A DNA stretch of 64,000 nucleotides. Origin: Cellulomonas dongxiuzhuiae (GTDB taxonomy: Bacteria; Actinomycetota; Actinomycetes; Actinomycetales; Cellulomonadaceae). Shown here one piece after another: positions 1 through 8,890 of the stretch (its first letter is position 1; each line of letters begins with the position of its first letter). Position numbers and translations under genes: made by a program. The stretch spans positions 2,046,001 to 2,110,000 of the forward strand of contig NZ_CP076023.1 in NCBI RefSeq assembly GCF_018623035.1, in the 5' to 3' direction. A model generated the notes under the pieces. That model did not search any database and had not been told where the DNA came from. It was given only the letters and a program-made list of their open reading frames with translations.

Positions 1-1
1 G

Positions 2-718
2 CGTGCGGCAGGGGTCGACGTCGTGACGGGCGTGCTGGGGGAGCAGGGCGTCGAGGCCCTGGGCGCGTGGCTCCCGGCGGTGCGCGGCGGCAGGCCGTTC
101 GTGACGCTGAAGATCGCCACGTCGCTCGACGGTCGGGTCGCGGCTGCCGACGGCACGAGCCGCTGGATCACGTCCGACGTCGCGCGGCGGCACGCGCACG
201 CGCTGCGGCAGCAGGTCGGTGCGATCGTCGTGGGGACGGGCACGGTGCTGCTGGACGACCCGTCGCTGACGGCGCGCGCGGTGGACGGGTCCCTGGTCGA
301 GCAGCAGCCCCTGCGTGTCGTCGTGGGGTCGCGCGACGTGCCGCCGGGGGCGCGGCTGCGCGGGCCGGGCGGCGAGCTGGTCCAGGTCAGGACCCACGAC
401 CCCGCCCGGGTGCTCGCGGTGCTGCACGAGCGCGAGGTGCGGCACGTCCTCGTCGAGGGCGGTCCGACGCTCGCGGCGGCGTTCCTCGCGGCGGGCCTGG
501 TCGACGAGGTGCACGCGTACGTCGCACCGGTCCTGCTGGGGGCCGGTGCGGGCGCCGTCGGGGACCTGGGCATCACCACGATCTCGCAGGCGCTGCGGCT
601 GGTGCCGAACCAGGTCCTCCCGCTGGGGCCCGACGTGCTCGTCGTCGCCACGCCGCAGCACCCGCCGGGCGGCCCTGCCGCCCCGGCCCCACGCACGTCC
701 ACCGAGGAGGAGATCTGA
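2..718 (+). CDS. ribD: Riboflavin biosynthesis protein RibD, C-terminal reductase part (5' end outside window)
   Basis: The reading frame is open from base 2, so the gene starts upstream of the window; about 238 C-terminal residues are visible. They form the RibD reductase domain, which reduces the ribosylamino-pyrimidine intermediate with NADPH in riboflavin synthesis. The typical segment FVTLKIATSLDGRVA follows a short linker, and LVEGGPTLAAAFL near the middle matches the nucleotide-binding part of the family. The deaminase domain would lie upstream. The stop overlaps the next start (TGATG at 716-720), so it is translationally coupled to ribE. A GTG at position 23 lies inside the domain linker and is unlikely to be the true start. 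Confidence 0.9.
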   Translation, partial: RAAGVDVVTGVLGEQGVEALGAWLPAVRGGRPFVTLKIATSLDGRVAAADGTSRWITSDVARRHAHALRQQVGAIVVGTGTVLLDDPSLTARAVDGSLVEQQPLRVVVGSRDVPPGARLRGPGGELVQVRTHDPARVLAVLHEREVRHVLVEGGPTLAAAFLAAGLVDEVHAYVAPVLLGAGAGAVGDLGITTISQALRLVPNQVLPLGPDVLVVATPQHPPGGPAAPAPRTSTEEEI

Positions 719-1332
719 TGTTCACCGGGATCGTCGAGGAGATGGGCACGGTCGTGGCCCTGGTACCGGGTGACGGCGCGGAGGCGGACGCGCGGCTGCG
801 GGTCCGCGGGCCGCTGGTCACGTCGGACGCGTCGCTGGGCGACTCGATCGCGGTGAGCGGCGTGTGCCTGACGGTCGCGGAGCTGCCGGGCGACGGCTCG
901 TTCGTCGCGGACGTCATGCCGGAGACCCTGCGCCGCTCGGCGCTGGGCGACCTGGCGGAGGGCGACCCGGTGAACCTGGAGCGTGCGCTGGCGGTCGGCG
1001 GACGGTACGGCGGGCACGTCGTGCAGGGCCACGTCGACGGTGTGGGCGTCGTCCGGTCGCGCCGTCCGGGGCCGCGATGGGACGAGGTCGAGATCGGTCT
1101 GGACCCGGCGCTCGCGCGGTACGTCGCGGAGAAGGGGTCGATCACGGTGCAGGGCGTGTCCCTGACGGTGACGCACGTGGGCGACGACTCGTTCGGGGTC
1201 TCGCTGATCCCGACGACGCTGCAGGTCACGACGCTGGGTGCGCTCGCGCCGGGGGCGCCCGTGAACATCGAGGTGGACGTGCTGGCCAAGTACACCGAAC
1301 GGCTGCTGGCGACCGCGGGGGTGACGCGATGA
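718..1332 (+). CDS. ribE: Riboflavin synthase alpha chain
   Basis: This 204-residue protein begins MFTGIVEEMG, the family signature start. It has two lumazine-binding repeats, residues about 1-97 and 98-195; the second opens with HVVQGHVDGVG. The enzyme dismutates two 6,7-dimethyl-8-ribityllumazine molecules into riboflavin and the pyrimidine substrate of RibH. Length is normal for the family. It is coupled at both ends: its ATG overlaps the ribD stop and its TGA overlaps the ribBA ATG by four bases (ATGA, 1329-1332). Confidence 0.95.
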   Translation: MFTGIVEEMGTVVALVPGDGAEADARLRVRGPLVTSDASLGDSIAVSGVCLTVAELPGDGSFVADVMPETLRRSALGDLAEGDPVNLERALAVGGRYGGHVVQGHVDGVGVVRSRRPGPRWDEVEIGLDPALARYVAEKGSITVQGVSLTVTHVGDDSFGVSLIPTTLQVTTLGALAPGAPVNIEVDVLAKYTERLLATAGVTR

Positions 1333-2699
1333 GCGCGGACATCCGGCTGGGCACCGTCGAGGAGGCGCTCGAGGCGCTGCGTGCCGGTCGGCCCGTGGTC
1401 GTCGCCGACTCCCAGGACCGGGAGAACGAGGCGGACGTGGTCCTCGCGGCCCAGTCCGCGACGCCCGAGTGGGTGGCGTGGACCATCCGGCACTCGTCGG
1501 GCTACCTGTGCGCGCCGATGCCCGCGGCGCGGGCCGACGCGCTGGACCTGCCGCTGATGGTGCCGCACAGCCAGGACCCGCGGCGCACGGCGTACACGGT
1601 GACGGTGGACGCCGCGACGGGTGTCACGACCGGGATCTCCGCGGCCGACCGGGCGCGCACGCTGCGCGTCCTGGCGGACCCCGCATCCGGCCGGGGCGAC
1701 CTGATCCGGCCCGGGCACGTCCTGCCGCTGCGCGCGGTGCCCGGTGGGGTGCTGCACCGCGCGGGACACACCGAGGCGGCGGTCGACCTGTGCCGGCTCG
1801 CGGGCCTCGAGCCCGTCGGCGCGATCGCCGAGCTGGTGCGCGACGACGGCCACATGGTCCGGCTGCCGGAGGCGGCGCGCATCGCCGCCGACGCGGGGCT
1901 GGTCCTGCTGACGATCGCGGACCTGCGCGCGTGGCGTGCCGAGCACGACGGCCTCGAGCCCGCGGACGTCGAGCCGGACGCAGCGCCACGCGTGCACGCC
2001 ACGCACACGGCGTACCTGCCGACGCGCCACGGCGACTTCCGCATCCACGGGTTCCGCGACCTGCGCACGGGCGACGAGCACGTCGCCCTCGTGTCGACAT
2101 CGGGCCTCGCCGACGAGCCGACCGTGCGGGTGCACTCGGAGTGCCTGACCGGTGACGCGTTCGGCTCGGCGCGCTGCGACTGCGGCCCGCAGCTCGACGC
2201 GGCCCTGGAGATCGCCGCGGCGGAGGGCGGCGCCGTGGTGTACCTGCGGGGCCACGAGGGCCGGGGGATCGGCCTGCTCGCGAAGGTCGCCGCCTACGCG
2301 CTGCAGGACGACGGGCGCGACACCGTCGAGGCGAACGTGGACCTCGGGTGGCCGGCGGACCGGCGCGAGTACGGCGCCGCGGCCGGGATCCTCGCGCAGC
2401 TCGGCGTGCGACGCGTGCGGCTGCTGACCAACAACCCCGCCAAGGTCGCGGGGCTGCGCGCGCACGGCATCGACGTCACGCAGGTGCGCGGCCTCGAGGT
2501 CGGACGCACCCCGCACAACGAGGCGTACCTGCGCACCAAGGCCACGAGCATGGGCCACGCGCTGCACCTCGACGGCGACACGCCAGGCACACCGCGCCTC
2601 GAGCCGGCCGTGCGCGTCGCACCCGTCCTCGCCGGCCCCGCACCCGCGGGCGCCGACACCACCGACCACACGTTCGACCCTCTGGAGGAGCTGGCATGA
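1329..2699 (+). CDS. ribBA: Bifunctional DHBP synthase / GTP cyclohydrolase II
   Basis: This is a 456-residue fusion. Residues about 5-205 are 3,4-dihydroxy-2-butanone-4-phosphate synthase, with the acidic DRENEADVV segment and [11 protein letters not shown]. Residues about 215-415 are GTP cyclohydrolase II, with the zinc-binding [20 protein letters not shown] and the catalytic [10 protein letters not shown]. The two halves supply both early precursors of riboflavin, from ribulose-5-phosphate and GTP. About 40 further residues at the C-terminus are Pro/Ala-rich and not part of either domain. The gene overlaps ribE and ribH by ATGA junctions, so the four genes form one tight operon. Confidence 0.95.
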   Translation: MSADIRLGTVEEALEALRAGRPVVVADSQDRENEADVVLAAQSATPEWVAWTIRHSSGYLCAPMPAARADALDLPLMVPHSQDPRRTAYTVTVDAATGVTTGISAADRARTLRVLADPASGRGDLIRPGHVLPLRAVPGGVLHRAGHTEAAVDLCRLAGLEPVGAIAELVRDDGHMVRLPEAARIAADAGLVLLTIADLRAWRAEHDGLEPADVEPDAAPRVHATHTAYLPTRHGDFRIHGFRDLRTGDEHVALVSTSGLADEPTVRVHSECLTGDAFGSARCDCGPQLDAALEIAAAEGGAVVYLRGHEGRGIGLLAKVAAYALQDDGRDTVEANVDLGWPADRREYGAAAGILAQLGVRRVRLLTNNPAKVAGLRAHGIDVTQVRGLEVGRTPHNEAYLRTKATSMGHALHLDGDTPGTPRLEPAVRVAPVLAGPAPAGADTTDHTFDPLEELA

Positions 2700-3169
2700 G
2701 CGGCGCAGGCGCACCCACCCTGGACCTGGACGGGCACGGCCTGCGGGTCGTCGTCGTGGCGGCCAGCTGGCACACCGAGGTGATGGACGGCCTGGTCGCC
2801 GGTGCCCAGCGCGCACTGGCCGAGGCGGGCGTGCAGGACGTCACGACCGTGCGCGTCCCCGGCTCGTTCGAGCTGCCCGTCGCCGCGCAGCGCGCGGCCG
2901 GCACGGCCGACGCGGTCGTCGCGCTCGGCGTCGTGATCCGCGGCGGCACCCCCCACTTCGACTTCGTGTGCCAGGCGGCCACCTGGGGCCTGACGGAGGT
3001 CGCCCTGCGCACCGGTGTGCCGGTGGGGTTCGGCGTCCTGACGTGCGACGACGAGCAGCAGGCGCTCGACCGCGCCGGCCTGCCCGGATCGCACGAGGAC
3101 AAGGGCGCCGAGGCCGCGCAGGCAGCCGTCGCGGCGGCCCTGACGCTGCGCACCCTGGCCGACGCGTGA
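2696..3169 (+). CDS. ribH: 6,7-dimethyl-8-ribityllumazine synthase
   Basis: This 157-residue lumazine synthase condenses the pyrimidinedione with the C4 unit made by RibB. It shows the family motifs [27 protein letters not shown] and [15 protein letters not shown] in the usual order; the active-site His lies in THHFD-type context (here GTPHFDF). The ATG overlaps the ribBA stop. It is the last gene of the riboflavin operon; a short tandem repeat and a promoter for hisE follow. Confidence 0.95.
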   Translation: MSGAGAPTLDLDGHGLRVVVVAASWHTEVMDGLVAGAQRALAEAGVQDVTTVRVPGSFELPVAAQRAAGTADAVVALGVVIRGGTPHFDFVCQAATWGLTEVALRTGVPVGFGVLTCDDEQQALDRAGLPGSHEDKGAEAAQAAVAAALTLRTLADA

Positions 3170-3170
3170 C

Positions 3171-3214
3171 GGACGCGTGTGAGCCGCGGGTCGGACGCGT
3201 GTGCGCCGCGGGTC
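3171..3214. repeat. Tandem duplication of a 22-bp unit between ribH and hisE
   Basis: Two adjacent 22-bp copies (3171-3192 and 3193-3214) differ at one base; the unit begins GGACGCGTGTGAGCC. A partial third copy of five bases follows, and a related GACGCGTG lies just before. The repeats fill nearly the whole ribH-hisE gap immediately upstream of the hisE -10 hexamer. They could be a duplicated regulator site or replication slippage. Confidence 0.8.
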
Positions 3215-3225
3215 GGACGGGCGTC

Positions 3226-3240
3226 TAGGCTCGACGCGTG
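3226..3240 (+). promoter_or_regulatory. -10 element for leaderless hisE start
   Basis: TAGGCT at 3226-3231 is followed by six bases and then the GTG of hisE at 3238. No ribosome-binding site is present. This layout is typical of leaderless transcripts in actinobacteria and decides the hisE start. Confidence 0.6.
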
Positions 3241-3501
3241 AAGTCGTTCGAGGAGCTCTTCGCCGAGCTGTCCCACAAGGCCGCCACCCGCCCCGACGGG
3301 TCGGGCACCGTCGCCGAGCTCGACGCCGGCGTGCACGCCATCGGCAAGAAGGTCGTCGAGGAGGCCGCCGAGGTCTGGATGGCCGCCGAGCACGAGTCCG
3401 ACGAGCGTGCCGCCGAGGAGATCTCGCAGCTGCTCTACCACCTGCAGGTGCTCATGCTCGCCAAGGGGCTGACCCTGCAGGACGTGTACGCGCACCTGTG
3501 A
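3238..3501 (+). CDS. hisE: Phosphoribosyl-ATP pyrophosphatase
   Basis: This 87-residue all-alpha MazG-like enzyme performs the second step of histidine synthesis, hydrolysing phosphoribosyl-ATP to phosphoribosyl-AMP. It shows the metal-binding acidic pattern [17 protein letters not shown] followed by [16 protein letters not shown]. Length is normal for actinobacterial HisE. The start is a leaderless GTG behind TAGGCT. hisG follows after 52 bases, as in other actinobacteria. Confidence 0.95.
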   Translation: MKSFEELFAELSHKAATRPDGSGTVAELDAGVHAIGKKVVEEAAEVWMAAEHESDERAAEEISQLLYHLQVLMLAKGLTLQDVYAHL

Positions 3502-3553
3502 CGGCGACGCCGCCCGCCCTTCCCCCGACATCCCCCGAACCACCGAGGACACC

Positions 3554-4402
3554 GTGCTGAGGATCGCCGTCCCCAACAAGGGCTCCCTGTCGGAGCCCGC
3601 CTGCGACATGCTCCGCGAGGCCGGCTACCGCCAGCGCCGCGACTCCCGCGAGCTGGTCCTGCCCGACCCGGACAACGACGTGGAGTTCTTCTTCCTGCGT
3701 CCGCGCGACGTCGCCGTGTACGTCGGCGCCGGCACGGTCGACGTGGGGATCACCGGTCGCGACCTGCTCATCGACTCCGCGTCGTCCGCGGTCGAGCACC
3801 TCCCGCTCGGGTTCGCCCGCTCCACGTTCCGGTTCGCCGGCACCGCAGGAACCCTCACGGACGCGCGGCAGGTCGCCGGGCTGCGGGTCGCGACCTCGTA
3901 CTCCGAGCTCGTCGCCGCCTACCTGCGCGAGCGTGGCATCGAGCCCGCGGCCGTCGTGCGCCTCGACGGTGCCGTCGAGTCCGCGATCCGGCTGGGCGTC
4001 GCGGACGTCATCGCCGACGTCGTGGAGACCGGGTCGACGCTGCGCGCCGCCGGGCTCGAGGTCTTCGGCGAGCCGATCCTGCGCTCCGAGGCCATCCTGG
4101 TGCGCCGGGCCGACGTCGACCAGCCCGTCGGGCTCGACATCCTGACGCGCCGCCTGCAGGGCGTGCTCACGGCCCGCGAGTACGTCCTCATGGACTACGA
4201 CGTGCCGCTCGAGCTCGTCGAGCAGGCCGTCGCCATCACCCCCGGCCTGGAGTCCCCGACGGTGTCGCCGCTGCACAACGGCCAGTGGGCCGCCGTGCGC
4301 GCCATGGTGCCGCGCAGCCAGACCAACCGCGTCATGGACTCGCTGTACGACGTCGGCGCGCGCGCGATCCTCGTGACCTCGATCCTGGCCTGCCGGATCT
4401 GA
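3554..4402 (+). CDS. hisG: ATP phosphoribosyltransferase, long form
   Basis: This 282-residue enzyme catalyses the committed step of histidine synthesis, joining ATP and PRPP. It begins [15 protein letters not shown]; residues to about 205 form the catalytic domain with [11 protein letters not shown] and the PRPP-loop segment [19 protein letters not shown]. Residues about 210-282 are the ACT-like regulatory domain that in the long-form family binds histidine for feedback inhibition. The start is GTG. A membrane-protein gene begins one base after the stop. Confidence 0.95.
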   Translation: MLRIAVPNKGSLSEPACDMLREAGYRQRRDSRELVLPDPDNDVEFFFLRPRDVAVYVGAGTVDVGITGRDLLIDSASSAVEHLPLGFARSTFRFAGTAGTLTDARQVAGLRVATSYSELVAAYLRERGIEPAAVVRLDGAVESAIRLGVADVIADVVETGSTLRAAGLEVFGEPILRSEAILVRRADVDQPVGLDILTRRLQGVLTAREYVLMDYDVPLELVEQAVAITPGLESPTVSPLHNGQWAAVRAMVPRSQTNRVMDSLYDVGARAILVTSILACRI

Positions 4403-4403
4403 C

Positions 4404-4847
4404 ATGACGGCCGCCGACGACCTCGCCGCCCCGTTCCGGCCCCGCCTCGCGCGGGTCGTGACGATCGCCGTGGCGGTCGTGGTCCTCGCGCTCACGCTGG
4501 TGCTCGTCACGACGATGCCCGGCCTGGCGACGCTCGACAAGACCGGCTTCGTGCTGTTCGCGCTGCTCATCGCGTGGTTCTGCTGGCGGCAGGCGTCCGT
4601 GAGCGCGGTCCCGGACGACACCGGCCTGCGCGTGCGCAACCTGCTCATCACCACGCACGTCACGTGGGCGCAGATCGTGTCCGTGCGCTTCGGCCAGGGA
4701 CGTCCCTGGGTGCAGCTCGACCTCGCCGACGGCGACACGCTGGCCGTCATGGGCGTGCAGCGGGCCGACGGTCAGCGCGCCGAGCAGGAGGCGCGCCGGC
4801 TCGCGACCCTCATCGCCCGACGCACCGCGACCATCCGCGACGACTGA
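4404..4847 (+). CDS. PH-domain membrane protein, downstream partner of hisG
   Basis: The 147-residue protein has two N-terminal membrane segments (about 18-40 and 46-62), then a soluble domain of about 80 residues with TGLRVRNLLITTHVTWAQIVSVRFG, a pattern of bacterial PH domains (bPH_6 type) anchored to the membrane. The role is unknown. It starts one base after the hisG stop, an arrangement common in actinobacteria, so it is very likely co-transcribed with hisEG although no link to histidine synthesis is evident. Confidence 0.8.
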   Translation: MTAADDLAAPFRPRLARVVTIAVAVVVLALTLVLVTTMPGLATLDKTGFVLFALLIAWFCWRQASVSAVPDDTGLRVRNLLITTHVTWAQIVSVRFGQGRPWVQLDLADGDTLAVMGVQRADGQRAEQEARRLATLIARRTATIRDD

Positions 4848-4862
4848 CGCTCGCGCGGGACG

Positions 4863-6020
4863 TCAGGCCACGGTCACCGCGTGCGCACCGGCCACCGCCG
4901 CCGCGAGGAACGCCGCCGGGTCGGCGTCCAGGCCACGGCCCATGGTCGACAGCCGCACCGGGCACGTCCGCAGCGCGTCGAGCAGCTCCGTGCCCGCCGC
5001 CCCCGTCGTGGCCGTGTGGCGGCCCTGCGGCACCGCGAGCGCGGCGGCCTGACCCGCGACGCGGTCCGAGAGGGCCGACCAGGCGGCACCGTCGGGATCC
5101 GCAGTGAGGTCCTGCGGCGTGCCCGGCAGGTCGGGGGAGAAGACCGGGACGACCACGTCCGCGGGGGACAGCGCGACCCGTCCGTACGCCGTCAGCGAGT
5201 GGTGCGAGACGCCGAGGTGCCGCTCGCGCGGATCGGCCCCCGAGACGCGCAGCGACGCGACAGGACGCCCCCCGAGCACCCCGGCGGCGTTGAGCGCCTC
5301 GCCCGCGGCGACGCCCGAGAACCCCCACCGGGTGCCGGTGCCGAGGTTCCCGGGACCCTGTGCGACCACCACGAGGTCCGCGCCGACGACGTGCCGCGCC
5401 GCGAGCAGGCCCGTGTGGACCGTGACCGCCTCGAGGTCCCCCCCGAACGCCTGCCCGGTGGTGACGCACGCGGAGATCCACCCGGCGGTCCGCAGCGCGT
5501 CGACCGCGCGCGAGAACCAGGCGGGCAGCGCGCCCCCGTCGGTCATCACGTACGCCACGCGCGGTGCCGGCACGCCCAGCTGCGCCGCGGCCGCACGGGC
5601 TCCCGCGATCACCGCGGGCACCGCCGAGTGCAGGTCCGCGACGACGACCGGCAGCCCCGCGAGGTCGTCGGCGTCCCGCAGGACGTCGTGGTGCGGCGAC
5701 TCCTGGTCGTCGACGCCGAGCACCATCGCCTGCAGCGGCGTGTACCGGGCCTTGACCAGGTGACCGGGCCCGGGCAGCGGGTCGGGGACGAGCACGTCGG
5801 TGCGTGCCACCACGAGCGCGTAGCCGCCCGTGCCCAGGCCGCGCAGCAGGGCCGTGGCGTTGAGCAGCACGTGCGCGCCGGGCACGACCTCGCCCACCAG
5901 GTGCGGGTACGACAGTGCGCGGACCGTGCGCTCCTCACCGTCGAGCACCACCGTCGACTCGCACGCGCCGTCCCACCGGGCCCGGCACTCCGTCACCACT
6001 CCCGCACGCCATGCGATCAC
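4863..6020 (-). CDS. DUF3866 family protein
   Basis: This 385-residue soluble protein matches the DUF3866 family by recall of its conserved blocks: LGTGGYALVVART, GHLVKARYTPLQAMVLGVDDQ, SPHHDVL, VVVADLHSAVPAVIAG and VVAQGPGNLGTGTRWGFSG. The family has no assigned function; the several Gly-rich loops and conserved His/Asp suggest an enzyme, which is inference. The leaderless GTG start lies 6 nt after TAGCGT on the minus strand. It is divergent from pafB and convergent with the hisG-linked gene. Confidence 0.8.
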   Translation of the reverse strand: MIAWRAGVVTECRARWDGACESTVVLDGEERTVRALSYPHLVGEVVPGAHVLLNATALLRGLGTGGYALVVARTDVLVPDPLPGPGHLVKARYTPLQAMVLGVDDQESPHHDVLRDADDLAGLPVVVADLHSAVPAVIAGARAAAAQLGVPAPRVAYVMTDGGALPAWFSRAVDALRTAGWISACVTTGQAFGGDLEAVTVHTGLLAARHVVGADLVVVAQGPGNLGTGTRWGFSGVAAGEALNAAGVLGGRPVASLRVSGADPRERHLGVSHHSLTAYGRVALSPADVVVPVFSPDLPGTPQDLTADPDGAAWSALSDRVAGQAAALAVPQGRHTATTGAAGTELLDALRTCPVRLSTMGRGLDADPAAFLAAAVAGAHAVTVA

Positions 6021-6032
6021 GCGCCCACGCTA
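6021..6032 (-). promoter_or_regulatory. -10 element for leaderless DUF3866 gene
   Basis: On the minus strand TAGCGT (6032-6027) is followed by six bases and the GTG at 6020. It faces the pafB promoter, so the 73-bp gap to pafB is a divergent promoter region. Confidence 0.55.
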
Positions 6033-6079
6033 CCGGCGTGCCGTGCGCCGTCCGCGCCCGTGGCGGGGGCCGCGGCGAC

Positions 6080-6096
6080 TACCGTGGTGATCGATG
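6080..6096 (+). promoter_or_regulatory. -10 element for leaderless pafB start
   Basis: TACCGT at 6080-6085 precedes the ATG at 6094 by eight bases, with no ribosome-binding site between. Confidence 0.5.
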
Positions 6097-7173
6097 CCCC
6101 CCGCGATCCCGCCCGCCGAGCGCCTGCTCAACCTCGTCATCGCCCTGGTGAACACTCCCGGCCGCATGACGAAGGAGCAGGTGCGCACCTCCGTGGCCGG
6201 GTACGGCGACGCCCGGTCCGACGAGGCGTTCGAGCGGATGTTCGAGCGTGACAAGGACACCCTGCGCGAGCTCGGCATCCCCGTGCTGACCGTGACGCAC
6301 GCCGGGCACGGTGACGACATCGGGTACCGCATCGACACAGCCACCTGGTCGCTGCCGCCCATCGAGCTGACGGCCGCCGAGCTCGGCGTGCTGGCGCTGG
6401 CCGCGCAGGTGTGGCAGGACCAGTCGCTGCGGGCCGACTCGACGCGCGCGCTGACCAAGCTGCGCGCGGTGGGCACGGCCCCCGAGGCGCACGACCTCGT
6501 GGCCGGGCTGGCACCGCGCGTGCGTGCCGGTGGCGACGCGTTCGCGCCGCTGGTGGACGCCGTGCAGAACCGCCAGGCCGTGCGCTTCACGTACCACGCG
6601 GCGACCACCGGCGAGGTGCGCGAGCGGCGCGTCGAGCCGTGGAAGCTGCTGGCGCGCCGCGGCGGGTGGGTGCTGCTCGCGCGGGACCGTGACCGCGGCG
6701 CGAGCCGCTCCTTCCGGCTCAGCCGCATCCGCGGCACGGTCCGGCCCGTGGGGACGCCGGGCGGGTTCGAGCCACCGACCTCGCAGGAGCTGGCCGACGC
6801 GTCGCGCGCGTGGGTCGGCGACGGCCCGGAACGCACGGCGCTGCTCGCGGTGACGCCGCAGCGGGCGGGGGCCCTGCGGGCGCGGGCGACGCCCGTCCCG
6901 TCCGACGTCGCCCTGCCGACCGGCGCCGACGTGGTCCTACGGAACCGGGACCTCGTGGCCGTGCCCTACCGCCTGCACTGGGAGCTCGCCGAGGAGCTCG
7001 TCGGCTACGGCGACGCGGTCGTCGTGCTCGACCCGCCGCAGGTCCGCGACGCGGTCGTCCGGATGCTGCGCGTCGCGGCGACCCTCGACAGGCTCCCGCG
7101 GGTGACGGGCGAGCGGGCGTTCGCACGCCCCGCCGAGGCCGGTCCCGACGTCGAGGAGGCCCGGGGTGCCTGA
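6094..7173 (+). CDS. pafB: PafB, WYL-domain transcriptional activator subunit
   Basis: This 359-residue protein has an N-terminal winged HTH (residues about 5-85), a WYL domain (about 155-225, with the variant VRFTYHAATTGEVRERRVEPW and RSFRLSRIRG) and a C-terminal extension. PafB pairs with PafC to form the activator of the RecA-independent DNA-damage response in mycobacteria; that role is family knowledge. The gene order pafB-pafC-tatA-tatC-helY matches Mycobacterium. It overlaps pafC by eight bases. Confidence 0.9.
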   Translation: MPPAIPPAERLLNLVIALVNTPGRMTKEQVRTSVAGYGDARSDEAFERMFERDKDTLRELGIPVLTVTHAGHGDDIGYRIDTATWSLPPIELTAAELGVLALAAQVWQDQSLRADSTRALTKLRAVGTAPEAHDLVAGLAPRVRAGGDAFAPLVDAVQNRQAVRFTYHAATTGEVRERRVEPWKLLARRGGWVLLARDRDRGASRSFRLSRIRGTVRPVGTPGGFEPPTSQELADASRAWVGDGPERTALLAVTPQRAGALRARATPVPSDVALPTGADVVLRNRDLVAVPYRLHWELAEELVGYGDAVVVLDPPQVRDAVVRMLRVAATLDRLPRVTGERAFARPAEAGPDVEEARGA

Positions 7174-8152
7174 GCGCGCGAGCGACCGCCTGGTGCGGAT
7201 GCTGGGGATGATCGCCTACCTCGAGCGCCACGAGGACGTCCCCGTCGAGCAGGTCGCAGCCCAGTTCGGCGTCACGCCCGAGCAGGTCATGGCCGACGTC
7301 GACACGCTGTGGGTCACCGGCACGCCCGGCTACCTGCCAGACGACCTCATCGACTTCGACGCCTCCTCCTACGAGCAGGGCGTCGTCCGGCTCACCGAGG
7401 GCCGCGGCGTGACGCGACCGCTGCGCCTGGGCCCCCGCGAGGGCGTCGCGCTGCTGGCCGCGTTGCGCTCGCTCACGGCCCTGCGTCCCGCGCTCGACGC
7501 GGAGCGCGCGGCCGCGCTCGACTCGGTGCTCGCCAAGGTGCAGGCCGCGACCGGTGACGCCGCCGCGGGCGTCCCCGTGGACGTCGAGCTGCAGGTCGGT
7601 GCCGTGCCGGCGGTGGCCGCCGCGATCGGTGCGGCGCTCACGGGCCGTCGCCGCCTGCGCCTGCGGTACGTCGACGCCTCCGACGTCCTCACCGAGCGCG
7701 ACGTCGACCCGGTCCGCCTCGTCAGCCAGGACGAGCACTCCTACCTGCTGGCGTGGTCGCTGGCCGCCGACGCCGAGCGCAAGTTCCGGGTCGACCGGAT
7801 CGTCGAGGCGACCGTCCTGGACGCACCGGCGGACGACCACCCGCTCGCCGACGACGCCGACGTCTTCCAGCCCGACCCGTCGGGCGAGCTCGTGACCGTG
7901 CGGCTCGCGGGCCGCGCCCGCTGGGTCGCCGAGTCCGTGCCCGTCGAGCGCACGCGCGAGCTGGCCGACGGCATGTTCGAGGTCGACCTGCGCGTCGTGC
8001 AGCCCGCATGGTTGCGGCACCTGCTCGTCCAGGTCGCCGACGAGGTGATCGACGTGCGCCCGCCGCACGTCGCGCAGGACACCGCCGGTGCGGCGCGTGC
8101 GGCCCTGGAGGCCTACGGACCGCTGCTCGGCACGACGACGGGGGAGGCCTGA
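7166..8152 (+). CDS. pafC: PafC, WYL-domain transcriptional activator subunit
   Basis: This 328-residue partner of PafB starts with a GTG inside the end of pafB. Residues about 1-75 are a winged HTH that begins RLVRMLGMIAYLERHEDVPVE. The WYL domain (about 150-215) includes RRLRLRYVDASD and ERKFRVDRIVEA. A C-terminal WYL-associated extension follows. Overlap with pafB implies equimolar translation, fitting a heterodimer. A small membrane-protein gene starts one base after its stop. Confidence 0.9.
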   Translation: MPERASDRLVRMLGMIAYLERHEDVPVEQVAAQFGVTPEQVMADVDTLWVTGTPGYLPDDLIDFDASSYEQGVVRLTEGRGVTRPLRLGPREGVALLAALRSLTALRPALDAERAAALDSVLAKVQAATGDAAAGVPVDVELQVGAVPAVAAAIGAALTGRRRLRLRYVDASDVLTERDVDPVRLVSQDEHSYLLAWSLAADAERKFRVDRIVEATVLDAPADDHPLADDADVFQPDPSGELVTVRLAGRARWVAESVPVERTRELADGMFEVDLRVVQPAWLRHLLVQVADEVIDVRPPHVAQDTAGAARAALEAYGPLLGTTTGEA

Positions 8153-8153
8153 G

Positions 8154-8486
8154 GTGCTCTGGTTCACGGTGTGGACGGTGCTCGTCCTCGCGACGCTCGC
8201 CGGCGCCTTCCTCGTGGGGCGCCGCGTGTGGCGCTCGGGGGTCGCCCTCGCGCACGAGCTGGGCCGTGCCGGTGACGTCGCGGCGCAGCTCTCGCAGCGT
8301 GCGGCCGAGCTCGAGGACCAGGCGCGTGCGGCGCACGTCGCGCAGCGGCCGGCCCTCGGCGCCGACGTCGAGGAGCTGGGCGCCCGCGTCGAGCAGCTGC
8401 GGGCCGTCCGGCGCGACCAGCGCGCGCGGCGCCGCGAGCGGCACCGCAGCACCGTGGCCGACGCCGCGACGCGCTGGCTCGGCTGA
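8154..8486 (+). CDS. Small membrane-anchored coiled-coil protein between pafC and tatA
   Basis: The gene starts with GTG one base after the pafC stop and encodes 110 residues. The N-terminus (WFTVWTVLVLATLAGAFLVG) is one membrane span; residues about 35-85 form a heptad-like Ala/Leu/Glu/Gln helix, and the C-terminus is Arg-rich (RRDQRARRRERHR). I do not recognise a family. Its position suggests co-expression with pafBC and perhaps the Tat genes. Confidence 0.75.
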   Translation: MLWFTVWTVLVLATLAGAFLVGRRVWRSGVALAHELGRAGDVAAQLSQRAAELEDQARAAHVAQRPALGADVEELGARVEQLRAVRRDQRARRRERHRSTVADAATRWLG

Positions 8487-8554
8487 CGCCTCGCGGCACG
8501 TCCCGCGCCCAGCTCCCTGGGTGGCGCACGACCTCGCGACCGCGGCGCACGACG

Positions 8555-8560
8555 TACACT
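8555..8560 (+). promoter_or_regulatory. Possible tatA promoter (-10)
   Basis: TACACT lies 38 bases before the tatA ATG in an otherwise GC-rich gap, and tatA itself has a good ribosome-binding site (CGGAGGGG). No clear -35 was seen, so this is a weak call. Confidence 0.35.
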
Positions 8561-8598
8561 CACGGGCGCAGGACACATCGGATCGCGGAGGGGTCGTC

Positions 8599-8883
8599 AT
8601 GCTCAGGAACGTCAGCGCCTGGCACGTGATCGTGGTCCTGGTGGTGGTCCTGCTGCTGTTCGGGGCGAACCGGTTGCCGGGCCTGGCGAAGAGCATCGGC
8701 CAGTCCATGAAGATCTTCAAGAACGAGATCAAGGACCTGTCGGACGACGGCCGGCGTGACGACTCGACCACGACCACCGGCACCACCGCGACGGGCGCCA
8801 CGGCTCCGGACCCCGTGACCGGCCAGGGCGGCGGCACCGACGTCCCGCCCCCGCCGGTACCGCCCGCCCCGCCGCGTCCCTGA
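8599..8883 (+). CDS. tatA: Sec-independent translocase TatA
   Basis: This 94-residue protein has one short N-terminal membrane helix (about 6-21), the hinge FGANRLPGLAKSIGQ, an amphipathic helix ending SMKIFKNEIKDL, and a disordered Thr/Pro-rich tail. TatA builds the pore that lets folded proteins cross the membrane. CGGAGGGG ahead of the ATG is a clear ribosome-binding site. tatC follows after seven bases. No tatB is present here; TatA/TatC minimal systems occur in actinobacteria. Confidence 0.95.
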   Translation: MLRNVSAWHVIVVLVVVLLLFGANRLPGLAKSIGQSMKIFKNEIKDLSDDGRRDDSTTTTGTTATGATAPDPVTGQGGGTDVPPPPVPPAPPRP

Positions 8884-8890
8884 GCCGCAC

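Noticed and set aside
573..2816. Long open frame on the minus strand across the riboflavin genes
   Set aside because: It lies antisense to strongly recognised ribE and ribBA genes and has only Arg/Pro/Ala-rich sequence typical of high-GC shadow frames.
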